A program made the translations under genes and the position numbers. From Collinsella sp. (lineage in GTDB: Bacteria; Actinomycetota; Coriobacteriia; Coriobacteriales; Coriobacteriaceae), in NCBI GenBank assembly GCA_019413925.1, contig DXMY01000054.1, forward strand, positions 1-48,584: 48,584 nucleotides of DNA, in the 5' to 3' direction. How positions within the stretch are numbered: position 1 is the first letter of the stretch; the number at the start of each line of letters is the position of its first letter. The notes beneath the pieces are model-generated. The model was not told the DNA's origin and ran no database searches. It saw only the letters and a program-made list of their open reading frames with translations. Below, piece by piece: positions 1 through 7,831 of the stretch.

Positions 1-141
1 TCCGAGGCCTCGGCCGCCGAGGGCTTCGCCGAGCCCGCGGACAGGCCGGCCCCGACAGAGGGGAGGCGCCGCGCGCTCGGGCGGCGCGCCAGGGAGATAG
101 TGGACGAGATAGTCGAGAGGCGCGGTCTCAAGAAGGAGTAA
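1..141 (+). CDS. 3' end of an unrecognised protein-coding gene
   Basis: The frame is open from base 1 to TAA at 139-141 and gives the last 46 residues of a protein that starts outside the window. The tail is highly charged (it ends EIVERRGLKKE). It uses AGG four times and ATA twice in 46 codons, which the housekeeping neighbours avoid but the IS200 transposase at 10675 also shows. A mobile-element or recently acquired gene is therefore possible. No family was recognised. Confidence 0.5.
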   Translation, partial: SEASAAEGFAEPADRPAPTEGRRRALGRRAREIVDEIVERRGLKKE

Positions 142-335
142 TATCGGGACTTGCAGCGACGGACCTCAGGACGCTCTTACACCACGTCTGCGCGCGCCAC
201 CGCAAGGGGGTTGAACAAAGCATCGATCGCCGCCAATTTCTCGATTGGCTGGTTGGGCGGCAATGAAGTTGCGGCGTAATGGGAAGCGTTTCGCGGCCTT
301 TTGGCTAAAACGGCACCTTTTCCGCCGCGACTCCT

Positions 336-376
336 AAAAAGACGCCGGCGCGCCTTGAGTTGCGGCGCGTCGGCGT
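336..376 (-). terminator. Rho-independent terminator of the DegV gene
   Basis: Read on the minus strand there is an 11 bp stem (GCCGACGCGCC with GGCGCGCCGGC, one wobble) around a 9-base loop, followed by TCTTTTTA. It lies about 85 bases past the DegV stop codon. The rest of 142-460 holds nothing else that I can support. Confidence 0.65.
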
Positions 377-460
377 GATGGCTTTGTTGTGGCTGGGTGT
401 ACTTCGGTTGTTCGACGGCTTTGGCATGTCCGATCTTGCCAGGCAAGCCTTTGTTACCGT

Positions 461-1363
461 TTAACGTTTGCCCAGATAAAACCTGCCAAAATAAACCTGT
501 CCCAAATTGGCAGGTTGGTAGCGGGGGCAGTAGCTGATGGCGATGGCGTCGACGCCTACGTGGGTGGCGATGGTGCAGCCGATGGGGCCGGTGCCGGCGT
601 CTACGTAGTCCTGGCCTGCGAGTGCTTCGTTGACGAGTTCCTGCTCCTCGGCGGCACCAGTCGTGAGCACGCGCACACTCGCACCCGGATGTTCGGCCAA
701 AAATGCGAGGCAGTCGGCCATGGTGTTGGCGACGATACGCTTGGCACCGCGGCCCTTTTTGACGGCCTTGATTTCGCCCGATTTCCACTCCGGCGAAACG
801 GCCAGGCGAATGTTGAGCATCTGCGTGAGCTGGCCGGCGAGTTTGGGCGCGCGGCCGTTCTTAACGAGGTTCTCGAGCGTGCGGGGAATCAGCAGCAGGT
901 GGGCGTCGGGCAGCGTCGCGCGGATTTGCGCCTCGGTCTCGTCCAGGCTGCGGCCGTCCTCGCGCATGGCCAGCGCGTACTCCACCAGCAGGCCCTCGGC
1001 GCCCGAGCCAGTGCGCGAGTCGATGCAGCGCACGTCGAGCTCATGGGTGTCGGCTACCTGGCACGCGTTGGCGTAGCAGGCGGACCACTCGCTGCACAGC
1101 GAGATAAAGATGGCGCTGTCGTGGCCGTCGGCGCGCACGCGGTCAAAGAGTTCCTTGAACTCGCCGGCGCTCGGCTGTGAGGTGTGCGGTAGCTGTTCGG
1201 AGCCAGCCATGCGCTCGACGTACTCCTGGGCGGTAATCTGCACCTGGTCGAGCAGGTCCTCGCCTTCGATAATCACATGCAGCGGAATCACGTAAATGCC
1301 GAGCTCTTGGGCGCGGACGGGGGAGATGTCCGACGTGGAGTCGGTTATGATGGCAAAAGACAT
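461..1363 (-). CDS. DegV family (fatty-acid-binding) protein
   Basis: A 300-residue DegV-family protein. Members bind a fatty acid between two domains; in Gram-positives the FakB subunits of fatty acid kinase belong here. The start is the N-terminal MSFAIITDSTSD (family signature), and the ATG at 1363 follows GAAAGGTGCAACT. Longer upstream starts would add a basic, unrelated stretch. The middle carries the typical PHTSQPSAGEF segment and a GRAPKLAGQLTQMLNIRL segment matching the family core. It stands alone on the minus strand and diverges from the HAD gene at 1520. No FakA kinase is visible in this window, so the fatty-acid role comes from the family only. Confidence 0.9.
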   Translation of the reverse strand: MSFAIITDSTSDISPVRAQELGIYVIPLHVIIEGEDLLDQVQITAQEYVERMAGSEQLPHTSQPSAGEFKELFDRVRADGHDSAIFISLCSEWSACYANACQVADTHELDVRCIDSRTGSGAEGLLVEYALAMREDGRSLDETEAQIRATLPDAHLLLIPRTLENLVKNGRAPKLAGQLTQMLNIRLAVSPEWKSGEIKAVKKGRGAKRIVANTMADCLAFLAEHPGASVRVLTTGAAEEQELVNEALAGQDYVDAGTGPIGCTIATHVGVDAIAISYCPRYQPANLGQVYFGRFYLGKR

Positions 1364-1519
1364 AGTTGCACCTTTCGTCGGGGCGCCTGTGCGCCGCCTT
1401 CTGAGAGCAAAGTGCGACAAGTATAGTGGAGTCATTCCACATTGCTGGGTTCAATTGTTGAATAGTCAACAGTTTGAAGTGTCGGTGTGGAAATCGTCAA
1501 CTGGGGAAGAGGGATGCCG

Positions 1520-2182
1520 ATGGCGGCATTGCAGCTACGTGAGCGGCCGGTCGTGCTGTTCGATTTTGACGGCACGGTGGCCGATACGGGTCGGGCGGTG
1601 ATGACCTCGACGCGCAAGGCGCTTGCCGCGCGCGGGTTTTCGGAGGCGCAGATGGGTGACCTGCGCCGCATGATCGGGCCGCCGTTGTGGAAGAGCTTTC
1701 ACGACTTTTACGGCTTCTCCCGTGAGGAATCGCTCGTGGTGGCAGATGAGTACCGCGCCTTTTTTGACGAGCTGGGACCGGAGGAGCATCCCGTGTTCGA
1801 CGGGATCCCCGCGCTGCTCGATGGCCTTGCCGCGCAGGGACATCACTTGGCCGTGGCGACTTCTCGCATGGAGGCAAAGTGTATTGACATGGTGGGCGAG
1901 CTTGGCCTTCGCCAGTTCGAAGCCGTGGTCGGCATGAATTCGCCGCGGGGACGCGAGACCAAGGCCGATTCGGTCCGCGATGCGCTGGCGGCTCTGGGTG
2001 CGACGGCGGGCGATGCCGTGATGATCGGCGATCGCTTTAACGATGTGGAGGGCGCGCACGCAATGGGCGTGCCGTGCATCGGCATCTATTCGGGTGCGGC
2101 GGCGCCGGGCGAGCATGAGGCCGCGGGCGCCGATGCAGTGGTGCACTCGGTGGCCGAGCTTGCTAAACTTTTCGCTATCTAA
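1520..2182 (+). CDS. HAD-superfamily phosphatase, phosphoglycolate phosphatase-like
   Basis: A 220-residue HAD hydrolase with the usual motifs: motif I VLFDFDGTVADT near the N-terminus (the first Asp forms the phospho-enzyme), motif II VATSR, and motif III/IV in MIGDRFNDVEGAHAMG. The small helical cap between motifs I and II is type C1, as in phosphoglycolate phosphatases and PpaX. ATG 1520 is preceded by GAAGAGGG at a good distance; ATG 1514 and GTG 1487 in the same frame are less well placed. The substrate cannot be told from sequence. The M20 peptidase gene follows 54 bases later and may be co-transcribed. Confidence 0.85.
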   Translation: MAALQLRERPVVLFDFDGTVADTGRAVMTSTRKALAARGFSEAQMGDLRRMIGPPLWKSFHDFYGFSREESLVVADEYRAFFDELGPEEHPVFDGIPALLDGLAAQGHHLAVATSRMEAKCIDMVGELGLRQFEAVVGMNSPRGRETKADSVRDALAALGATAGDAVMIGDRFNDVEGAHAMGVPCIGIYSGAAAPGEHEAAGADAVVHSVAELAKLFAI

Positions 2183-2236
2183 TGACTCAAGGTGAGGGGC
2201 GGGCATGCTCGCCGCTCATTGATAAGGAGGTCGTCC

Positions 2237-3673
2237 ATGAATCAGGTGGAGCAGAGCGTTGCCGAGTACGTCGACGAGGTCTGGGAGGACGTTGTCGCCG
2301 ATATCGAGCAGCTGGTGAGCTACCCGTCTGTTGCCATTGCCGCCGATGCGGAACCTGGTGCGCCGTTTGGCCGCCCAGTCCGTGATGCACTCGATTGCGC
2401 GCTCGGCATTGCGCAAAAGCTCGGCTACCAGACAAGCGATGACGAAGGCTACGTGGGCATCGCCGACATTCCCGGCCGCGGCGACAAGCAGCTCGCGACC
2501 ATTTGCCATGTGGACGTGGTGCCCGCCGGTCCCGGCTGGAACACCGATCCGTTTGCGATGGAGCGCCGCGAGGGCTGGCTGCTCGGCCGCGGCGTGATCG
2601 ACGACAAGGGTCCGGCCGTGCTGTCGCTCTACGCCGGCGCCTACCTGCTCAAGCATGGCATTGTGCCGCGCTACACCTTCCGCGCGCTGCTGGGCTGCGA
2701 TGAGGAAGTGGGCATGTCCGACGTTCACCATTATCTGGAGAATTACGCGAACCCCGACTTTCTGTTTACGCCCGATGCCGAGTTCCCGGTCTGCAATGCC
2801 GAGAAGGGTCAGTTTGGGGCGACGTTTGTGAGCCCCAAGATCGACGGCGGGCGCATTGTGTCCTGGAGCGGTGCCGAGGCGAGCAACGCCATTCCGTCGC
2901 AGTCTATCTGCGAACTTGCGATTGCCGCCGAGGAGCTGCCGGCGCCCGTTGAAAACGCCGATCGCCTTGAGATCACGACGCTCGACAACGGTCATGCGCA
3001 GATTTTTGCCCACGGTATCGGTGGCCATGCCTCGATGCCCGAGGGAACGATTAATGCCGTCGGCCTGATCGTGGGGTATCTGCGCGAGGTGGAGGATACG
3101 TTTGGCGCACGCAACGAGCGCCTGCTGGCGCCTGCCGAGCACGAGTTTGTCAAGTTTTTGGCCTTTGTGCATGCGGACGCCTATGGTCGTGGCCTGGGTA
3201 TCGACGCGACGAGCCCGGCGTTTGGCCCGCTCACCTGCAACCCCGGCGTCATTCGTGTGGCAGATGGCCACATTGAGCAGGTCATCGACGTGCGCTTCCC
3301 CGATAGCACGAGCGCCGACACCATTCGTGAGCAGCTCGAGCCGCTCGTGGGCCGCTTTGGCGTGACGTGCCGCGTGGGTCGTACAAAGGTGCCGTTCTCG
3401 GTCTCTGCCGACGACCCGGCCGTGAAGGCGCTCATCGATACCTACAACGAGTTTACGGGCAAGCATGCAGAGCCCTTTGCCATGGGCGGCGGCACGTACG
3501 CGCGCAATTTTGCCCGCGCCGTCTCGTTTGGTCCCGAGGAGACTGGCCTGGAACTGCCCGCATGGGGCGGCCAGATGCACGGTCCCAACGAGTGCGCCAA
3601 CGAGGAACAGCTCAAGCAAGCGCTCAAGATCTACATCGTGGCGATTCTCCGTTTGAATGAATTAGAGCTTTAA
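2237..3673 (+). CDS. M20 family dipeptidase (PepV/Sapep-like)
   Basis: A 478-residue zinc peptidase of the M20 family, closest in layout to Xaa-His dipeptidases such as PepV, which cleave dipeptides taken up into the cytoplasm. Metal-binding and catalytic stretches are visible in order: ICHVDVVPAGPGW (His ligand and Asp), GRGVIDDKGP (bridging Asp), GCDEEVGM (catalytic Glu and ligand Glu), TPDAEFP (ligand Asp) and GQMHGPNE near the C-terminus (ligand His). The stretch between is long enough for the lid and dimerisation domain of PepV. ATG 2237 follows a strong AAGGAGG. The substrate range is inferred from the family. Confidence 0.88.
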   Translation: MNQVEQSVAEYVDEVWEDVVADIEQLVSYPSVAIAADAEPGAPFGRPVRDALDCALGIAQKLGYQTSDDEGYVGIADIPGRGDKQLATICHVDVVPAGPGWNTDPFAMERREGWLLGRGVIDDKGPAVLSLYAGAYLLKHGIVPRYTFRALLGCDEEVGMSDVHHYLENYANPDFLFTPDAEFPVCNAEKGQFGATFVSPKIDGGRIVSWSGAEASNAIPSQSICELAIAAEELPAPVENADRLEITTLDNGHAQIFAHGIGGHASMPEGTINAVGLIVGYLREVEDTFGARNERLLAPAEHEFVKFLAFVHADAYGRGLGIDATSPAFGPLTCNPGVIRVADGHIEQVIDVRFPDSTSADTIREQLEPLVGRFGVTCRVGRTKVPFSVSADDPAVKALIDTYNEFTGKHAEPFAMGGGTYARNFARAVSFGPEETGLELPAWGGQMHGPNECANEEQLKQALKIYIVAILRLNELEL

Positions 3674-3694
3674 GGTCTCGCGGTTTCCCAATCT

Positions 3695-3770
3695 AAGTTG
3701 CGGTGGAATAGTTCCTAGAATGGGCCATTTGATGGCCAAGCAGGAACTATTTCACCGCAACTTTGTTTTT
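3695..3770. terminator. Long palindrome and terminator after the dipeptidase gene
   Basis: 22-base arms at 3695-3716 and 3742-3763 (AAGTTGCGGTG... and ...CACCGCAACTT) differ at one position. The loop holds a second small hairpin (GGCCAT/ATGGCC), and TGTTTTT follows the stem. It ends the 2237 gene and separates it from pst. The arms are longer than needed for termination, so it may also be a dispersed palindromic element. Confidence 0.7.
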
Positions 3771-3967
3771 ATTGGTGTAAAAGGCGGGTCATGCTTGGTG
3801 GCGGGTTTGTTATCCGTTTGTAAAGGCTGGGCAGAGCTTGCGGTAAGGGTCTATCAAATGCCCGTAAGAAACAGCAGTTGGCGCGGGCGCTGCCCGGTCG
3901 AGGCCGTATCTTTCCAAACAGCAAAGCGGGCAGGGTGCCCGCGAGTCGCATGTATGAAAGGAAGATC

Positions 3968-4906
3968 ATGCTCGATCAGGCTTATTCTCGTCGTCAGTTC
4001 CTCGGCCTCGCTGGTGGTCTTGCCGGCATCGTCGGTCTCGGCCTCGTTGGCTGCGGTGGCTCCAACGCCGCCAACACCGCTGCTGAGGGTAGCGCCGCTG
4101 CTGCCGAGTCCGTCTCCGGCGAGGTGACCTACGACGGCGCCTCCTCGTTCCAGGCTCTCGTCGAGGCTGCTGCCGAGAAGTTTATGGATGCCAGCCCGGA
4201 CGTCTCCATCTCCGGTTCGGGCAACGGTTCGGGCAAGGGCCTGACCGCTGTTGCCGCCGGCACCGTTACTATCGGTAACTCCGACGTCTTCGCCGAGACC
4301 AAGCTCGAGGCCGATCAGGTCAAGAACCTCGTCGATCACGAGGTCGCCGTCGTGGGCATGGGCCCTGTCGTCTCCAAGAACGTCAAGGTCGATGACCTGT
4401 CCCTCGAGCAGCTCAAGGGCATCTTCTCCGGCCAGATCACCAACTGGAAGGAGGTCGGCGGCGACGACGCCAAGATCGTCGTCCTCAACCGCAAGGCAGG
4501 CTCCGGCACCCGCGCCACCTTCGAGGCCGCCGTCTTTGGCGACGAGGCCGTCGACTTTAAGGGCGACGCCGAGCTCGATAAGTCCGGCGACGTCCAGACT
4601 CAGATGGGCAGCACCGACAATGCCATCTCCTACCTCGACTTCTCGCACTTCGACGACTCCAAGTTCAACGCCATCAAGGTCGAGGGCGTGGAGCCCAAGA
4701 GCGCAAACGTCACCGACGACTCCTTCAAGATCTGGGCTACCGAGCACATGTACTGCGCGAAGGACGCCGACGAGGCCACCAAGGCCTTCCTGGAGTTCAT
4801 GCTTTCCGACGACGTCCAGGGCAAACTCGTCGAGGAGCAGGGCTTTATCCCCGTCTCTGCCATGAAGGTCGTCAAGGACGCCAGCGGTAAGGTCTCTGCT
4901 AAATAA
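3968..4906 (+). CDS. pstS: Phosphate ABC transporter, substrate-binding lipoprotein PstS
   Basis: A 312-residue extracytoplasmic phosphate-binding protein that delivers phosphate to PstCA. The N-terminus SRRQFLGLAGGLAG is a twin-arginine signal and ends in a lipobox (LVGC, Cys about residue 29), so it should be exported by Tat and lipid-anchored. An Ala/Ser-rich linker follows. The mature part has the phosphate-binding loops GSGNGSGKGL and AGSGTRATFE and the FSGQITNWKEVGG segment typical of the family. ATG 3968 follows GAAAGGAAG. It is the first gene of pstSCAB; pstC starts 24 bases after its stop. No phoU or phoR/phoB is in the window. Confidence 0.95.
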   Translation: MLDQAYSRRQFLGLAGGLAGIVGLGLVGCGGSNAANTAAEGSAAAAESVSGEVTYDGASSFQALVEAAAEKFMDASPDVSISGSGNGSGKGLTAVAAGTVTIGNSDVFAETKLEADQVKNLVDHEVAVVGMGPVVSKNVKVDDLSLEQLKGIFSGQITNWKEVGGDDAKIVVLNRKAGSGTRATFEAAVFGDEAVDFKGDAELDKSGDVQTQMGSTDNAISYLDFSHFDDSKFNAIKVEGVEPKSANVTDDSFKIWATEHMYCAKDADEATKAFLEFMLSDDVQGKLVEEQGFIPVSAMKVVKDASGKVSAK

Positions 4907-4930
4907 GCAATCGCCCCGGAAAGGTTTGCA

Positions 4931-5839
4931 ATGGCAAAACAGCTGCCAAAGCGCGACCTTGAGAACGTGGGCCTGGGCGTCACGGGCGCGTGCGTAGCGC
5001 TCGTGACGCTTGTCGTTGCCGCGCTCATCTTTATGGTCGCCCAAAAGGGCCTCTCGGCTTTTCTCAAGGACGGCGTCTCGGTCGTCGAGTTCTTCACCGG
5101 CACCAAGTGGGACCTGGCCAACACAGCCGAAAACGGCCTGCCCTACACCGGCGCCCTGCCCCTGATCGTCACCTCGTTTGCGGTCATGGTGCTCTCCACG
5201 CTCATCGCGCTGCCCATCGCCATCGGCTCTGCCATCTTTGCGGTCGAGATCCAGCCTAAGTTTGGCTCCAAGGTCTTTCAGCCGCTTATTGAGCTTTTGA
5301 CCGGCATTCCCTCGGTCGTCTTTGGCCTGATTGGCTTTCACGTGGTCGTCGGTCTTATGAAGAGCGTTTTCCACGTAAGCACGGGTCTGGGCATCTTGCC
5401 CGGCGCCATCGTACTGGCGGTCATGATTCTGCCGACGATGACTACGCTTTCGGTCGACGGCCTGCGCGCCGTGCCCGATAGCTACCGTCAGGGCTCGCTC
5501 GCGCTGGGCTATACCCGCTGGCAGACCATCTGGCACGTGGTGCTCAAGTCCGCCATGCCGTCGCTCATGACCGCGGTCATCCTTGGTATGACCCGCGCCT
5601 TTGGCGAGACGCTCGCCGTGCGTATGGTCATCGGCGGCATCGAGGCCATGCCGACGTCGCTGCTGTCGCCGGCGTCCACCATCACCACCACGCTCACCAC
5701 GTCTATGGCGGTCTATGCCGAGGGCTCGGCCCAAGACGATGTTCTGTGGGCGCTCGGTCTGCTGCTGATGGGCATGAGTCTCATCTTCATCCTGATCATC
5801 CACCTTATCGGCCGCAAGGGGGCGAAGGCTCGTGGCTAG
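4931..5839 (+). CDS. pstC: Phosphate ABC transporter permease PstC
   Basis: A 302-residue inner-membrane permease, one half of the phosphate channel. It has about six membrane segments. The cytoplasmic loop that docks on the ATPase is visible (the EAA-type stretch around LRAVPDSYRQGSLALGYTRWQTIW). A short periplasmic region around FFTGTKWDLA is typical of PstC. The gene overlaps the GTG start of pstA by 8 bases, which points to translational coupling. Confidence 0.95.
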   Translation: MAKQLPKRDLENVGLGVTGACVALVTLVVAALIFMVAQKGLSAFLKDGVSVVEFFTGTKWDLANTAENGLPYTGALPLIVTSFAVMVLSTLIALPIAIGSAIFAVEIQPKFGSKVFQPLIELLTGIPSVVFGLIGFHVVVGLMKSVFHVSTGLGILPGAIVLAVMILPTMTTLSVDGLRAVPDSYRQGSLALGYTRWQTIWHVVLKSAMPSLMTAVILGMTRAFGETLAVRMVIGGIEAMPTSLLSPASTITTTLTTSMAVYAEGSAQDDVLWALGLLLMGMSLIFILIIHLIGRKGAKARG

Positions 5840-6758
5840 CACGCGCATCCACATCGACGAGGCGAGACTCGGGCGTGTCCAAAGGCAGGACCGCATCGCC
5901 ACGGGCGTGCTGACGGCGATTGTTGTCATTGTCATGCTCATCGTCGTCTCCATGGTGGCCTACATCCTGTTCGAGGGCATCTCGACGCTGTTCCAGCCGG
6001 GTTTCCTCACGCAGCCCGCGCGCGCCAACGGAACTCAGGGCGGCGTGCTCTACCAACTGTTCGACTCGTTCTACCTGCTGCTGATTACCCTAGTCATCTC
6101 GGTGCCCATCAGCTTGGGCGGCGCGGTCTTCCTGGTCGAGTACGCACCAGACGGCCCCATCCGCGACATCGCCTCCACCGCCATCGAGACGCTGTCCTCG
6201 CTGCCCTCCATTGTCGTCGGCATGTTCGGCTTTCTGGTGTTCTCGGTGCAGTTGGGCTGGAAGTACTCCATCATCTCCGGCGCCGTCGCGCTCACCATGT
6301 TCAACATCCCCATCCTGGTGCGCGTGATCCAGCAAGCGCTCGAGGACGTGCCGCAGGCCCAGCGCGATGCGTGCCTGGCCATGGGCCTCACCCGTTGGGA
6401 GGCTACGCTGCACATCCTGATCCCCGAGGCCATGCCCGCCATCGTGACCGGCATCGTGCTTTCGGCCGGCCGTGTGTTTGGCGAGGCCGCAGCACTGCTC
6501 TTTACCTCGGGCATGAGCTCGCCGGTTCGCCTGAACTTCTTGAGCTTTAACCTGTCGAGTCCCACCTGCGCCTGGAACGTGTTTCGCCCCGGCGAGTCGC
6601 TTGCCGTGCACATCTACAAGATCTATGGCGAGGGCAGCCCCGAGGCCCAGCAGATCGTCTGGGGCACCGCGGCACTGTTGATGATCTGTGTGCTGCTGTT
6701 TAACGTAATCGCCCGTATCGTGGGCAAGCAACTGGCAAGGAAGATGACGGCCGAATGA
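5832..6758 (+). CDS. pstA: Phosphate ABC transporter permease PstA
   Basis: A 308-residue partner of PstC in the membrane. It starts at GTG 5832 inside the end of pstC. It has an N-terminal membrane helix, then the permease domain with the LSSLPSIVVGMFGFLVF segment and the ATPase-docking loop (LEDVPQAQRDACLAMGLTRWE). Its stop overlaps the pstB start (ATGA, 6755-6758). Confidence 0.95.
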   Translation: MASTRIHIDEARLGRVQRQDRIATGVLTAIVVIVMLIVVSMVAYILFEGISTLFQPGFLTQPARANGTQGGVLYQLFDSFYLLLITLVISVPISLGGAVFLVEYAPDGPIRDIASTAIETLSSLPSIVVGMFGFLVFSVQLGWKYSIISGAVALTMFNIPILVRVIQQALEDVPQAQRDACLAMGLTRWEATLHILIPEAMPAIVTGIVLSAGRVFGEAAALLFTSGMSSPVRLNFLSFNLSSPTCAWNVFRPGESLAVHIYKIYGEGSPEAQQIVWGTAALLMICVLLFNVIARIVGKQLARKMTAE

Positions 6759-7627
6759 GCGAGATGAATGCAACGCCCGCAACCGAAGCGGCATCGTCCG
6801 AGACTCAGGACTTCCTGTTGAGCGTGGGGGAGAGCGAGAAGCGCGTGCGCGTAAGCGGCAAGGCCGTGAGCGACGAGGTCGTGCTCTCCACCAAAGACGT
6901 CAACGTGTACTATGGCGACCACCATGCGCTGCACGATACGTCGCTCGATTTTCACAAGGGTGAGATCACGGCGCTCATCGGGCCTTCGGGCTGCGGTAAG
7001 TCGACCTTTTTGCGCAGCCTCAACCTGATGAATCGCGAGATTCGCGGCTGCCGCGTGGAGGGCGAGATCAACTACCGCGGGCGCAACATCAACACGCGCC
7101 GTGAGAACACGTACGAGCTGCGTCGCTCCATCGGCATGGTGTTTCAGCAGCCCAACCCCTTTCGCAAGTCCATTCGCGACAACATTACGTTTGCGCCTAA
7201 GCGCCACGGCATCACCGACCGCGACGAGCTCGATCGTCTGGTCGAGGAAAGCCTGCGTGGCGCGGCGCTGTGGGACGAGGTCAAGGACAAGCTCGACAAG
7301 AGCGCCTACGCGCTTTCGGGCGGTCAGCAGCAGCGTCTGTGCATTGCGCGCACGCTGGCGCTCAACCCCGACGTGATTCTGTTTGATGAGCCCTGCTCGG
7401 CGCTCGACCCCATCTCGACGCTGGCGATCGAGGACCTCATGTCGTCGATCGTTGCCGACCGCGCCATTGTCATCGTGACGCACAACATGGAGCAGGCGTC
7501 GCGCGTGTCCAACCGCACGGCGTTCTTCTACATGGGCGATATGGTCGAGTACGACGAGACCGACGAGATTTTCCAACGGCCCAAGGATAAGCGGCTGAAT
7601 GATTACCTCACCGGCATGTTCTCCTAG
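6755..7627 (+). CDS. pstB: Phosphate ABC transporter ATPase PstB
   Basis: A 290-residue ATPase that powers phosphate import. Walker A GPSGCGKS is at residues 76-83; the ABC signature LSGGQQQR, Walker B VILFDEP and the switch His in IVTHNMEQA follow. About 40 extra residues precede the usual PstB start; they are acidic, look unstructured, and could be an alternative-start artefact, although the ATGA overlap with pstA supports the long form. It is the last gene of the operon; a terminator follows at 7685. Confidence 0.95.
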   Translation: MSEMNATPATEAASSETQDFLLSVGESEKRVRVSGKAVSDEVVLSTKDVNVYYGDHHALHDTSLDFHKGEITALIGPSGCGKSTFLRSLNLMNREIRGCRVEGEINYRGRNINTRRENTYELRRSIGMVFQQPNPFRKSIRDNITFAPKRHGITDRDELDRLVEESLRGAALWDEVKDKLDKSAYALSGGQQQRLCIARTLALNPDVILFDEPCSALDPISTLAIEDLMSSIVADRAIVIVTHNMEQASRVSNRTAFFYMGDMVEYDETDEIFQRPKDKRLNDYLTGMFS

Positions 7628-7684
7628 TCCGGGACATGCTTGAGGCCCGCGGCGGCCACGGTTGCCGCGGGACTGATTGGAGAA

Positions 7685-7719
7685 GCGGGTCATCTCTTGT
7701 GGGAGATGGCCCGCCTTTT
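7685..7719 (+). terminator. Terminator of the pst operon
   Basis: Stem GCGGGTCATCTC with GAGATGGCCCGC (one mismatch), loop TTGTGG, then CTTTTA, about 60 bases after the pstB stop. Confidence 0.75.
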
Positions 7720-7737
7720 ACTCTGCGACCGAAACGA

Positions 7738-7770
7738 CCACCACAAAGGGGACAGGCGCCTTCGTGGTGG
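7738..7770. repeat. Dispersed palindrome, CCACCACAAAGG type, copy 1
   Basis: Arms CCACCACAAAGG (7738-7749) and CCTTCGTGGTGG (7759-7770) pair with one mismatch. The same arms recur, perfectly paired, at 21349-21381. Both copies lie just upstream of a plus-strand gene. Confidence 0.7.
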
Positions 7771-7831
7771 TTTGGGGTGGGGCTCGCTGCTATCATGGAC
7801 AACGTTGAATTTCTACGAAGGAGCAGGGCAT

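Noticed and set aside
177..788. Minus-strand frame at the left end
   Set aside because: It overlaps the DegV gene in another frame and encodes an Arg/His-rich product typical of a shadow frame.
3854..5953. Long minus-strand open frame (699 codons) across the pst genes
   Set aside because: It is a mirror of GC-rich pstS and pstC, gives a low-complexity Asp/Gly/His/Arg product with no family, and has no ribosome-binding site. The same applies to other long antisense frames over the ABC-F, serA and pglZ genes.
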